Positions 42,863 to 51,025 of a stretch of 51,288 bases of DNA are shown one piece after another (the stretch's first letter is position 1; each line of letters opens with the position of its first letter). Below the pieces are notes generated by a model. That model did no database searches, was not told the origin of the DNA, and saw nothing but the letters and a program-made list of their open reading frames with translations. Both the position numbers and the translations under genes were made by a program. Origin of the DNA: Bacteroidota bacterium (GTDB taxonomy: Bacteria; Bacteroidota; Bacteroidia; AKYH767-A; 2013-40CM-41-45); assembly GCA_026391975.1 (NCBI GenBank), contig JAPLDB010000013.1, positions 1 through 51,288 on the forward strand, in the 5' to 3' direction.

Positions 42863-44068
42863 TCAGGCTTTTGAAAAAAGTAATGATGAATTATTCCCTC
42901 CAAATCCAAATGAATTAGAGATCACGTTTTTCAACTGAACCTGCCGCTTCAATTCTGTTACCGGACTGAAATGAAATTCTTTCATCATTGTTTCGTATCG
43001 GAGATTGGGAAAGATCAATCCATGTTTCAAAGCAAGGAGAGAGAATACGGCCTCAATTCCTCCCGCGGCTGCAAGCGTATGTCCTGTATATCCTTTTGTA
43101 GAACTGAATGGTGGAATGTGCTCACCAAAAATTGTATTGAATGCAGTTTCTTCAGTAAGGTCGTTGTTTGGCGTACCTGTTCCATGTGCATTGATGTAAT
43201 CAATCTGATCCGGCGATAGCTTTGCCATTTGCATCGCCTGCGTCATTGCCATGATAGCGCCTTTGGCATCAGGAGATGATGCTGTCTGATGGTATGCATC
43301 GTTGGTATTTGCATAACCGGTCAGTTCTCCGAAGATCTCTTTATTGTCTATTCCTGGATTTTTTTCCGATTCAAGCACGATGAATCCTGCTCCCTCTCCC
43401 ATGTTCAGGCCTCTTCGGTTTTCATCAAACGGCTGGCAGGGTTGTTTGTCGAGGATCATCAGCGAATTAAATCCGTTCAGTGTAAAACGTGACAAGGCAT
43501 CTGTTCCGCCGGCAATGACTCTGTCAAGTTTACCCTGTTTAATAAGCTTTGCACCCAGCATAATGGCATTTGCAGAAGATGAACAAGCGGTGCTTATTGT
43601 ATCGACATAATCTTTAATGCCGAGTTGCAAGGCAATTGCTTCTGTGCTTTCTCCGCAGTCATGGGTAATAACATCACGCAAATGCCCCCGCGTATTGTCT
43701 TTTGAAAATTCTTCATAAAAAACTTCGGTACGATCCATTCCTCCAACACTGGTTGCAGAGATGAATCCTGTACGCAGCTCTTTGATGTTTTCAATTTTAG
43801 CAGATAAAACGGCCTGTCGGGCTGCAATCATTCCAAGCAAGGTTGTGCGCGAAAAATATTTGTCCTGAGGAAGTCCGGACATTGCCCGTAACTCTTCATT
43901 GGTCTTCTTTACTTCTGCGCCGGGATGGGTTTCACTCAGTGCAGTTTTCAGAATCGTAATTTTCCCTACGCCGGTCTTAGATGCAAGAAGTGATTGAAAG
44001 GATTCGTCCACAGTATTACCGATGGCTGAAATTATCCCTAATCCTGTTATGTAAACTTTCCCTTGCAT
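42863..44068 (-). CDS. Beta-ketoacyl-ACP synthase (complete)
   Basis: A 401-aa FabF-like condensing enzyme. All three catalytic residues are present: C162 in TACSSS, H295 in NAHGTGTP and H330 in GYTGHTLAA. Length and C-terminal GFGGNNSSLLF are standard. It condenses acyl units with malonyl-ACP, using the ACP at 44158. The KS-like protein at 41631 is a plausible partner. Confidence 0.94.
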   Translation of the reverse strand: MQGKVYITGLGIISAIGNTVDESFQSLLASKTGVGKITILKTALSETHPGAEVKKTNEELRAMSGLPQDKYFSRTTLLGMIAARQAVLSAKIENIKELRTGFISATSVGGMDRTEVFYEEFSKDNTRGHLRDVITHDCGESTEAIALQLGIKDYVDTISTACSSSANAIMLGAKLIKQGKLDRVIAGGTDALSRFTLNGFNSLMILDKQPCQPFDENRRGLNMGEGAGFIVLESEKNPGIDNKEIFGELTGYANTNDAYHQTASSPDAKGAIMAMTQAMQMAKLSPDQIDYINAHGTGTPNNDLTEETAFNTIFGEHIPPFSSTKGYTGHTLAAAGGIEAVFSLLALKHGLIFPNLRYETMMKEFHFSPVTELKRQVQLKNVISNSFGFGGNNSSLLFSKA

Positions 44069-44119
44069 GATATCGAATATCTAAATCTGCTTTTCAAAAA
44101 AAATGAAATCCGGATATAT

Positions 44120-44154
44120 TTCGAAATTCGACATTTAATATTCGAAATTGAGGA
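44120..44154. repeat. Short heptamer array beside the ACP stop codon
   Basis: Five 7-nt units, TTCGAAA, TTCGACA, TTTAATA, TTCGAAA, TTGAGGA, end 3 nt from the ACP stop (minus strand). It fills part of the 89-nt gap between the ACP and ketosynthase genes. Confidence 0.55.
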
Positions 44155-44157
44155 ACT

Positions 44158-44412
44158 TTATTTTTTCTTCGACTGAATAAATTCAGCCATTGACTTCACC
44201 GAATGAAAAACCGCTTTGCCGTCTTCAGGCTTATCGAGTTTAAGTCCGTAATTTTTTTCAAGCAGTACGATGAGTTCAAGTGCATCAATAGAATCCAACC
44301 CAAGCCCATCGCCGAAAAGTGGCGCATCAGTCTGTATATCTGCAGGGGTTTTGTCTTCAAGGTTGAGCTGGGAAATGATCTCAGTTTTGAGTTTGGCAAT
44401 TATGTCTTCCAT
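44158..44412 (-). CDS. Acyl carrier protein
   Basis: An 84-aa ACP with the phosphopantetheine site at S41 (GLGLDSIDALEL). The surroundings are typical: acidic helix 2 (ELIVLLEKNYG). It is shorter than type II FAS ACPs only in its N terminus and lies between two ketosynthase-family genes, so it is the dedicated carrier of this cluster. Gap to the upstream half-ketosynthase gene is 11 nt. Confidence 0.95.
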   Translation of the reverse strand: MEDIIAKLKTEIISQLNLEDKTPADIQTDAPLFGDGLGLDSIDALELIVLLEKNYGLKLDKPEDGKAVFHSVKSMAEFIQSKKK

Positions 44413-44423
44413 AACGTTATTTC

Positions 44424-45062
44424 TTAATCCTTTTTGAGTGCGTAAATTTCGTTTAAACTTTCTTTCGATAAACGGGTTCCTGAATTTTCTTTTGCTGTCT
44501 TTTCAATCAGGAAAAGTGCTGCATCCCAACCATTTTCATTGATTTCCACCCATCCTGCAATGACACATTTTGCCTTGCCTGAAGTCAACAGGTTGGCGGA
44601 ATAGTCAACAAGCAAATCTGCGTCAAACTTTTCAGCAATGAAAAAAGCATTTTCACCCTGAAATTGATGTCGGATACAGATCTCGCCCATCATGATATTG
44701 GGCAATGTGTAAACAAATACTGCAGGACTCGGGAAATAATTCGACTTGTCTTCAACAGAAGCGTAGTATGTTTTATCCGTATCGAGCGATGAACCGGCAT
44801 TGGAAAACACCAAAGCCACTTCCTCCTTCGGACAGTTTATTGTCCGGTTCAACAATAGTAATTCCGTTGCTGCAAAAGCCAGCTTACAGAGATTATCCAT
44901 CTTATAAAACTTGGAATAGTCGCATTTCAGTTCCTTGTATAGTTCTTTAACGAACGACAAAGCATCTCCATCTTTCTTCTCAAAGAAAACAATACCGTTG
45001 TGAACCGCCCTCTTACTGCGTACAACAACCGATGATGTGATATAAAGATCTTCAGCCTTCAT
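44424..45062 (-). CDS. Half-size ketosynthase-like protein
   Basis: A 212-aa protein that matches only the N-terminal half of the thiolase fold: VALVFSNAGSSLDTDKTYY, then FPSPAVFVYTLPNIMMGEICIRHQFQGENAFF at the active-site turn, then AKCVIAGWVE. No Cys stands at the nucleophile position (around 136-141, GENAFF). It is too short to carry the His residues. Similar small proteins occur in aryl-polyene/flexirubin clusters; it may be a scaffold or starter-recognition subunit. It overlaps the 45052 ketosynthase by 11 nt. Confidence 0.75.
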   Translation of the reverse strand: MKAEDLYITSSVVVRSKRAVHNGIVFFEKKDGDALSFVKELYKELKCDYSKFYKMDNLCKLAFAATELLLLNRTINCPKEEVALVFSNAGSSLDTDKTYYASVEDKSNYFPSPAVFVYTLPNIMMGEICIRHQFQGENAFFIAEKFDADLLVDYSANLLTSGKAKCVIAGWVEINENGWDAALFLIEKTAKENSGTRLSKESLNEIYALKKD

Positions 45063-46212
45063 GTTTTTGCAGGATCATGGCAGCATTGCAACCGCCAAAG
45101 CCCGATGCTACTTTTAAAGATGTACGTATTTCTTTGCTTTTATTTTCTGAGATTACATTCAACGGCTTGGAAACACCATGTGAAGCATAACCCAATGATT
45201 TGATCAGTAAATTATTTTTCATCGACAAAGACGTAAGCACTGTTTCCAGTACACCGGCAGCGCCGAGGGTATGTCCGTAATACCCTTTGAAGCTGTTGAC
45301 CGGAACCGCATCAAGACCGGTCCTTGAAAAAGCTATTGCCTCCATTTCATCATTGTACGGAGTAGCCGTTCCGTGAGCTGAGATGAAATCAATTCCACCT
45401 GCTGATATCTGATGCTGAGTGAACACACGCTCAATGGCTTTCACCAAACCCTCTCCTGTGCGTGAAGGTCCGGAAATATGGTTTGCGTCGTTGCTTGTGG
45501 CCCCACCAACAATTTCAACTGAAGTTTTTTCATCTTTTTTTCTTTCTGATGAAAGTACGATGGTGGCACATGCTTCTCCGAGCGAAATTCCGTTGCGAGA
45601 CTGGTCAAATGGCTTGCAAGGTTCTCCGCTGATGGCGAGGAAAGACTGAAAACCGCTGACGACAAACTCAGTGAGTGCATCCATTCCGCATACCACTGCG
45701 TTCTTAAATTTTCCGCTTTGCACAAGTTCAGAAGCGTAAATGAGGGCAACCACACCTGAGATGCAGGCATTGGAAATGACTACGGGCTTGTTTGGATTCC
45801 GGAAATAATCAGTCACTACCTGTGCAGTTTTCCATAACTGAATGCGGGATGAATCAAACTCATTCTTGAATTTTGAGTTGAGCAACTCGATATTTCCTTT
45901 CGTGGTAGAGAAAACAAATATTGTATCGGTTCCGGTTATATCAATGCCTGAATGTCTTACTGCATCGGCGATTGAGAGCAGCATCATTTTTTCAAGCCGC
46001 GTATATTTTTCAGTAACGCTTAGCTTTTGAAATTCATGATCCAGGATATCGTTACCAATTCTTGCTCCGCTGAATGGAAGCGGAATAAAGTCTTTGTCGA
46101 GAATAGTTTTTACACCTGTCCTATTTGCCGAAACGTTGATGAAGTTCTCGGCAGCGGAAAAACCCAGCGGGCTAACGATATTCTCTCCGATTATGTAGGC
46201 ACTGTTAGTCAA
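45052..46212 (-). CDS. Beta-ketoacyl-ACP synthase, first gene of the cluster operon
   Basis: A 386-aa condensing enzyme. C150 lies in ISNACISG, H280 in SAHGTATP and H314 in KGYYGHTLGAAG, so it is catalytically complete. The NACISG setting, rather than TACSS, marks a divergent clade as in polyene clusters. It is the first gene of the long minus-strand run, 80 nt after a promoter with a hairpin leader. Confidence 0.93.
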   Translation of the reverse strand: MTNSAYIIGENIVSPLGFSAAENFINVSANRTGVKTILDKDFIPLPFSGARIGNDILDHEFQKLSVTEKYTRLEKMMLLSIADAVRHSGIDITGTDTIFVFSTTKGNIELLNSKFKNEFDSSRIQLWKTAQVVTDYFRNPNKPVVISNACISGVVALIYASELVQSGKFKNAVVCGMDALTEFVVSGFQSFLAISGEPCKPFDQSRNGISLGEACATIVLSSERKKDEKTSVEIVGGATSNDANHISGPSRTGEGLVKAIERVFTQHQISAGGIDFISAHGTATPYNDEMEAIAFSRTGLDAVPVNSFKGYYGHTLGAAGVLETVLTSLSMKNNLLIKSLGYASHGVSKPLNVISENKSKEIRTSLKVASGFGGCNAAMILQKHEG

Positions 46213-46260
46213 GGTAGTCGAATGGTTAGCAAATATGCTGGAAGAGTTTCACGCAATCCC

Positions 46261-46306
46261 GTCCCGATGTGTTGGGAGCTATCGGGACGCTAAGACCGCA
46301 AAGGTA
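46261..46306 (-). promoter_or_regulatory. -7 box and leader hairpin of the polyene-like operon
   Basis: On the minus strand TACCTTTG runs from 46306 to 46299. The leader then contains an 8-bp stem, GTCCCGAT (46261-46268) with ATCGGGAC (46281-46288), around a 12-nt loop. The ATG of the first ketosynthase is at 46212. The stem could be a regulatory leader or just a member of the TCCCGA repeat class. Confidence 0.5.
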
Positions 46307-46312
46307 AAATCA

Positions 46313-46438
46313 AATTAAAGCAAAACTCCTTTGTGCTCTTTGTGCCCCTTGCTTCACTGTAGCGGCTTCGCAAAAGAAATGTTTGCGTGAAATGGCTGTT
46401 GGCCTTATTCCCCCTTCGGGGGATAGGGGGCTGGCTGT
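46313..46438. other. Gap with 9-nt repeats and a C5/G5 hairpin
   Basis: Positions about 46326-46355 contain three degenerate 9-nt units (CTTTGTGCT, CTTTGTGCC, CCTTGCTTC). CCCCC-TTC-GGGGG near 46410-46425 is a compact hairpin downstream of the thioesterase stop (minus strand), but lacks a T tract. No gene is seen. Confidence 0.4.
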
Positions 46439-46876
46439 TCACACCGCGTATTTCCTTTTCCACTCCTGGTAAAACTGCGGATTTGTGAGCATGAGTTCAC
46501 CCTTAAGATCCAGAAAAACCTGGATTGAATTGGCCGTGGCAATGATCTCCTCAGGTTTTTTCAAATTCATGACCTTGTAAGAGAAAATGATTTTTGCTGC
46601 ATCGTCATGCACATATTTGGTTTCGATTAGGATGCTCTCCCCATAACGCAATGACTTTTTGTATTTGATGTCTATCTCCACCAGTGGAGCAGCAAACCCT
46701 TGCTTGTAAATATCCATATAGCCGATGCCATACTTTGCGCCAAATGCCTCACGCCCGTCTTCGAGGTATTTGAGGTAATTGCCATGCCATACAATGCCCA
46801 TGGGGTCAGTCTCGGAGAAGCGGATGTTCACTTCTACAGTTTCAGTAAGGGAGGTGATGTTTAGTTTTTCTTTCAA
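46439..46876 (-). CDS. Acyl-CoA/ACP thioesterase, 4HBT family
   Basis: A 145-aa hot-dog thioesterase with the family signature RFSETDPMGIVWHGNYLKYLEDGR and PLVEIDIKYKKSLRYGESILIETK. It may release chains from the ACP of the neighbouring cluster, but a separate 226-nt gap and a promoter lie between them, so it could be independent. It is divergent from the isocitrate dehydrogenase gene. Confidence 0.9.
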   Translation of the reverse strand: MKEKLNITSLTETVEVNIRFSETDPMGIVWHGNYLKYLEDGREAFGAKYGIGYMDIYKQGFAAPLVEIDIKYKKSLRYGESILIETKYVHDDAAKIIFSYKVMNLKKPEEIIATANSIQVFLDLKGELMLTNPQFYQEWKRKYAV

Positions 46877-46965
46877 AACAGACTTTGTATTAATGGTGCG
46901 TGAAAGTAGTGAAATATGGTTTAAGGGGAAACGTAATATACTTTCTCTACTTTCCTTACTTTCCT

Positions 46966-46973
46966 TATTTTTG
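46966..46973 (+). promoter_or_regulatory. -7 box (TATTTTTG) of the isocitrate dehydrogenase gene
   Basis: TATTTTTG matches TAnnTTTG and gives a leader of about 52 nt to the ATG at 47032. It rules against the upstream in-frame ATG at 46900. Confidence 0.55.
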
Positions 46974-47031
46974 CACCCCGTCTGAAAAATTTCAGTCGGC
47001 CTGGCCCGAAATTATTAACGAAACTAACCCT

Positions 47032-48258
47032 ATGCAAAAGATAAAAGTAACCAACCCTGTAGTAGAACTTGACGGTGATGAAATGACACGCGTCATCTGG
47101 AAATTCATCAAAGACAAACTGATTATTCCTTATCTGGATCTTGATATAAAGTATTATGATCTCGGCATGGAAAACCGTGATAAAACGGATGATAAAGTTA
47201 CCGTTGAAGCTGCTGAGGCTATTAAGAAATACAGCGTAGGCATCAAATGCGCAACCATCACCCCTGATGAGGAGCGCGTAAAAGAGTTTTCATTGAAGCA
47301 AATGTGGAAGTCGCCAAACGGAACCATTCGTAACATACTGGACGGCACCGTTTTCAGAGAGCCGATTGTTTGCAAGAACATTCCCCGCCTGGTACCCAAC
47401 TGGACAGCACCGATCTGCATCGGGCGTCATGCCTTCGGAGATCAGTACCGTGCAACGGATTTTGTAACAAAAGGAAAAGGGAAATTACAGATCACCTTTA
47501 CTCCGGAGGATGGCTCTGCTCCGCAGTCATTTGAAGTATATAATTTTAAAGGCGATGGCATTGCACTGGCCATGTACAACACCGATGAAAGTATTGCAGG
47601 TTTTGCCCGCTCCTGCTTCAACCAGGCAATTAGCAAACAATGGCCACTGTACCTCAGCACCAAGAATACCATCCTGAAAAAGTACGATGGTCGTTTCAAA
47701 GATATTTTCGAGGAAATTTATCAGAAGGAATTCAAGGCGAAAATGGATGCCATTAAAATCACTTATGAGCATCGCCTTATTGACGATATGGTGGCAAGCG
47801 CTTTAAAGTGGAACGGAAATTTTGTGTGGGCCTGTAAAAACTATGATGGCGACGTGCAAAGTGATACCGTAGCACAGGGATTTGGTTCTCTCGGACTGAT
47901 GACTTCAACGCTTGTTACTCCGGATGGAAAAACCATGGAAGCAGAAGCTGCTCACGGAACCGTTACGCGCCACTTCCGCGAACACCAGAAAGGAAAGCCA
48001 ACCAGTACGAACCCGATCGCCAGCATTTTCGCCTGGACAAGGGGACTGGAATTCCGAGGCAAACTGGATAACAACCAGCCACTGGTTAACTTTTGCAAAA
48101 CGCTGGAGAAGGTTTGTGTGGATACTGTTGAAAGCGGGAAGATGACGAAGGATCTTGCGGTGTGCATTTATGGTAATGAAACGAAGCCGGAACATTATTT
48201 GAATACGGAAGATTTTTTGAATGCGCTGGATTCTAATTTGAAGAAAGCACTTGCTTAA
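47032..48258 (+). CDS. icd: NADP-dependent isocitrate dehydrogenase
   Basis: A 408-aa cytosolic enzyme of the eukaryotic-type (subfamily II) NADP-IDH class, which converts isocitrate to 2-oxoglutarate and CO2. Typical stretches are [22 protein letters not shown] at the N terminus, [20 protein letters not shown] (substrate-binding serine and arginines), the [13 protein letters not shown] segment, and [17 protein letters not shown] near the coenzyme site. Length is standard. The ATG at 47032 was chosen over 46900 because the -7 box lies between them. It is divergent from the thioesterase. Confidence 0.96.
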   Translation: MQKIKVTNPVVELDGDEMTRVIWKFIKDKLIIPYLDLDIKYYDLGMENRDKTDDKVTVEAAEAIKKYSVGIKCATITPDEERVKEFSLKQMWKSPNGTIRNILDGTVFREPIVCKNIPRLVPNWTAPICIGRHAFGDQYRATDFVTKGKGKLQITFTPEDGSAPQSFEVYNFKGDGIALAMYNTDESIAGFARSCFNQAISKQWPLYLSTKNTILKKYDGRFKDIFEEIYQKEFKAKMDAIKITYEHRLIDDMVASALKWNGNFVWACKNYDGDVQSDTVAQGFGSLGLMTSTLVTPDGKTMEAEAAHGTVTRHFREHQKGKPTSTNPIASIFAWTRGLEFRGKLDNNQPLVNFCKTLEKVCVDTVESGKMTKDLAVCIYGNETKPEHYLNTEDFLNALDSNLKKALA

Positions 48259-48579
48259 TGGAAGAAAATATGTGCAAATGAGAGGCAATCCTGATGTGTA
48301 AATTTGCAAATGTGAAGATGTGAGAAATCCTCATGTACAAATGAGAAAATTTGAAGATTTGCGATAATGAATCGGATTTTATTCAAATCAACTTTACTGG
48401 ATCCAGGTCCAATGTTGCCTCTGCTCTCATTGGATTTTAGCGCGGGGTGCCCTTTAGGGTCAGGGTGAGCGAGGGAGGATTTTTTTCTTCGCACTTTCTG
48501 CTTTTTCACGAAAATTATTTTTGAAATTCTTTCTGAATATTTGAACTACCAATCCGTTAACTTCAGTAAATAATTCCTG
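48259..48579. other. Intergenic stretch downstream of icd
   Basis: The left part is an octamer array (listed). The right part (about 48420-48500) contains GGGGTGCCCTTTAGGGTCAGG-like GC-rich sequence that is not coding on any frame I accept. No gene is supported. Confidence 0.5.
48270..48364 (+). repeat. Degenerate octamer array after the icd stop
   Basis: Most of the stretch splits into 8-nt units of the type ATKWGNRN: ATGTGCAA, ATGAGAGG, ATGTGTAA, ATTTGCAA, ATGTGAAG, ATGTGAGA, ATGTACAA, ATGAGAAA, ATTTGAAG, ATTTGCGA, interrupted by two CAATCCTG/AATCCTC spacers. It begins 11 nt after the stop. Confidence 0.65.
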
Positions 48580-49101
48580 ATGAAGTCCATATTGCTGATT
48601 CTTCAATTCCTATGTTTGACTGGTTTGCTGTTTGGCCAAACAGTTCCACCTTTCACCGGCGAAACTCTGGAGAACAAAACCATCACAATTCCCTCAGATA
48701 CAAAAGGCAAATACACGCTCCTCTGTTTCGCTTCAAGCATGAAAGCACAGGAAGCCCTGGAGGGCTGGCTTGATCCGGTGTACAACAAATTCATTGCGAA
48801 AACGGGATTGATGGATGACTTCTACGACCTCAATGTTTTTTTTATTCCTGTTTTTAAGGGTTCAAATGCCTCCATGCAGGGAACGGTAAAAAAGAAATTC
48901 AATGAAACGGCACAGGCTGATATTAAAGGCCATGTCTTATTTTGCAACTCCGATCTCGGAGAAGTTACTACCGCACTACATCTGCAGAATGATGATACGC
49001 CGTACTTTTTTCTTTTGGATACGACGGGGAATATTGTGTATCACACTTCAGGCGCTTTTTCGGAAGAAAAGTTTGATGCGCTGGATGATAAGATCGAGTA
49101 A
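48580..49101 (+). CDS. Secreted thioredoxin-like protein
   Basis: A 173-aa protein with a signal peptide ending LLFGQ. It reads like a thioredoxin-fold protein: the strand YTLLCFASSMKAQEALEGWLDPVYNKFI, a central helix, and NDDTPYFFLLDTTGNIVYHTSG with a cis-proline-type TPY followed by a beta-hairpin. The CXXC redox pair is absent (SSMK at the equivalent place), so it is likely not an oxidoreductase. It is somewhat reminiscent of ATP10-like or TlpA-like proteins. Function unknown. Confidence 0.65.
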   Translation: MKSILLILQFLCLTGLLFGQTVPPFTGETLENKTITIPSDTKGKYTLLCFASSMKAQEALEGWLDPVYNKFIAKTGLMDDFYDLNVFFIPVFKGSNASMQGTVKKKFNETAQADIKGHVLFCNSDLGEVTTALHLQNDDTPYFFLLDTTGNIVYHTSGAFSEEKFDALDDKIE

Positions 49102-49102
49102 C

Positions 49103-49218
49103 CTCAACGAAGTACGAATAAAGGCATACGAACATACTAATCTGTCAATTTGAATCTCTGCTTCAGCTAGGGCAATTCGTAATTGGTATTTTCGTATCTT
49201 AATTCGTACTTCGTTGAG
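49103..49218. repeat. 17-bp inverted repeat around degenerate heptamers
   Basis: CTCAACGAAGTACGAAT (49103-49119) and its exact reverse complement (49202-49218) flank an 82-nt centre with partial inverted TACGAA-type units on both sides. It starts one base after the stop of the thioredoxin-like gene and ends 22 nt before the Crp/Fnr gene. It can fold into a long hairpin and is orientation-symmetric. Confidence 0.85.
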
Positions 49219-49240
49219 ATCTTTCCATCTTTGCTTTAAC

Positions 49241-49828
49241 ATGCACCAAGTCCTAAGGAATTACATCGCTGATAAAAAAGTGGTTCTTACTGAAGAAGAA
49301 TTCAACCATTGGGTTTCTTTGTTCATTCCTAAAAAAGTAAAAAAGCATGAATTTCTTTTGAACGAAGGCGAGATTGCAAAATACACTTACTTCACTGTGC
49401 ATGGTTGTCTGCGCATGTACACCGTTGACAACAAAGGAAAAGAACACATCATGCAGTTTGCGCCGGAGAATTGGTGGCTAGGGGATATGGAAAGCAGCAG
49501 CAAGAATACACCATCCGTTTATTTTATTGATGCACTCGAAGAGAGCGATGTGCTTTTAATGGACAATGTATCGTGGGAAAAATCACTGAAAGAAATTCCT
49601 GCCCTTGCGTTGTTGTTTCAGCGACTGATGCAAAACCGTCAGATGGCAACCCAAAAGCGGATTATTTTTTCGATGAGTTCATCGGCTGAAGAAAGGTACC
49701 TGGCCTTTATGAAAACGTATCCTTCAATCGCACAGCGAATACCACAGCACATGATCGCTTCCTATCTGGGAATTACGCCTGAATCACTAAGCAGAATAAG
49801 GAAGCAGGTGGTAAAGGGCAGCAGGTAA
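49241..49828 (+). CDS. Crp/Fnr-family transcriptional regulator
   Basis: A 195-aa regulator from the ATG at 49241. Residues 1-120 are a cNMP-binding jelly-roll (HEFLLNEGEIAKYTYFTVHGCLRMY, then MQFAPENWWLGDMESSSKNTPS). The C-terminal helix-turn-helix is visible as HMIASYLGITPESLSRIRKQV. Iron-sulfur cysteines of Fnr are absent, and cAMP-binding residues are not clearly conserved, so the effector is unknown. Length is slightly short for the family. Confidence 0.92.
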   Translation: MHQVLRNYIADKKVVLTEEEFNHWVSLFIPKKVKKHEFLLNEGEIAKYTYFTVHGCLRMYTVDNKGKEHIMQFAPENWWLGDMESSSKNTPSVYFIDALEESDVLLMDNVSWEKSLKEIPALALLFQRLMQNRQMATQKRIIFSMSSSAEERYLAFMKTYPSIAQRIPQHMIASYLGITPESLSRIRKQVVKGSR

Positions 49829-49831
49829 AAA

Positions 49832-50848
49832 TTAATTATTCTCCAGCACCTTCAGCAATTCATCCAGCTTAGGCGTAAGAATAATTTCTGTTCTCCGGTT
49901 TTTCTTTCTTGCATCAGCAGTAGAGGAAGGATCGAGCGGAAAAAACGGCCCGCGGCCGGATGCAGAAATACGGATTGGATCAATGCCGGAATTTTTTGTA
50001 ATTATTTTTACCACTGATGTCGCGCGCAAAACGCTGAGATCCCAGTTATCCTTTGCTCCGCTGGAAAGCGTTCCCTGGATAGGCACATTGTCGGTGTGAC
50101 CTTCCACCATGATGTTGATGTCTTTCTTGCTTTCAAGAACAACAGCCAGTTTTTTCAGCGCTTCCTCTCCCCGCTTATCGACTACAGTGCTCCCGCTGGC
50201 GAACAACAACTGCTCTTCCATGCTCACATATACTTTACCGTTTTTCTGCTCCACACTGAGGCCATTGTTTACAAAACCAACCAGTGCATTGTTCACTGCA
50301 TCCTTCAAGGCCTTCACTGCAGAATCTTTCTGGCTCAGCACACCCTGAAGTTCGGCAACTTTATCTTCCCTTTCCTTCAGACTTGCTTTAAGTTCAGCCA
50401 GTTTTGATTCTCGATCAGTAAGATCGGCTTGCTTCTTTTTTAATTCATCTTCCTTCCTCTGCAAATCTGTACGTGTATCATTCAGCTGAGCAATAAGTTT
50501 TTTTGTTTCTTCATTACTTCCCGCCAGTAGTTTTTCTTTGTTTGACAACAACTGATCATACGATTTCGTGAGTTCATTGTAAAGGTTGGTCAGTCTGCGG
50601 TAATCCTCTCCCCGTTTCAATGAATCCTTTACAAGGTCATTCATGTCGCGCGAAAGTTTTTCCATACTTGCATTGAGCTCGGTTATCTTTGTATTCAGGT
50701 CCTGATTTTCTGAGGTCAGCCGTTTATTTTCATCCTGGCACTTCTGCTCGTTTGTCTTCATTTCATCAAATTGCCGGGAAGGCACGCATGAAGTGATGCC
50801 TGCTGCCAGTGCAAGGAAAACGGGTATAACGATCCACTTATTATTCAT
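49832..50848 (-). CDS. OmpA-family lipoprotein with coiled coil
   Basis: A 338-aa outer-membrane lipoprotein (lipobox ITSC). Residues about 25-180 form a long coiled coil with heptad-like Lys/Glu/Leu patterns (for example DRESKLAELKASLKEREDKV). Residues about 205-330 are an OmpA-like peptidoglycan-binding domain, LLFASGSTVVDKRGEEALKKLA, then VEGHTDNVPI and GRGPFFPLDPSSTADARKKNRRTEI. It probably anchors the outer membrane to the wall across the periplasm. A -7 box (TACTTTTG) at 50888 precedes it. Confidence 0.92.
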   Translation of the reverse strand: MNNKWIVIPVFLALAAGITSCVPSRQFDEMKTNEQKCQDENKRLTSENQDLNTKITELNASMEKLSRDMNDLVKDSLKRGEDYRRLTNLYNELTKSYDQLLSNKEKLLAGSNEETKKLIAQLNDTRTDLQRKEDELKKKQADLTDRESKLAELKASLKEREDKVAELQGVLSQKDSAVKALKDAVNNALVGFVNNGLSVEQKNGKVYVSMEEQLLFASGSTVVDKRGEEALKKLAVVLESKKDINIMVEGHTDNVPIQGTLSSGAKDNWDLSVLRATSVVKIITKNSGIDPIRISASGRGPFFPLDPSSTADARKKNRRTEIILTPKLDELLKVLENN

Positions 50849-50887
50849 AGTATTTTGATTTTGTTTTAATTTCAGTCAATTGAACCT

Positions 50888-50895
50888 CAAAAGTA
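50888..50895 (-). promoter_or_regulatory. -7 box (TACTTTTG) of the OmpA lipoprotein gene
   Basis: TACTTTTG on the minus strand matches TAnnTTTG. The leader to the ATG at 50848 is about 33 nt. A TTG lies upstream but the spacing (15 nt) is short. Confidence 0.5.
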
Positions 50896-51025
50896 AAGTT
50901 CAAAGCCACGCAACCACTGCAAGAGGAGGTGATGTTTTCAACAAATCATATGAGAAACATTTTTATCTTCATTTCGTTTACTAATGAAGCAGGGCCTATA
51001 ATTGCATGAATAAGCTTTCTGAAAA

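Noticed and set aside
48255-48509. 84-residue minus-strand frame after icd
   Set aside because: It translates the octamer array and GC-rich non-coding sequence, with no start context or domain.
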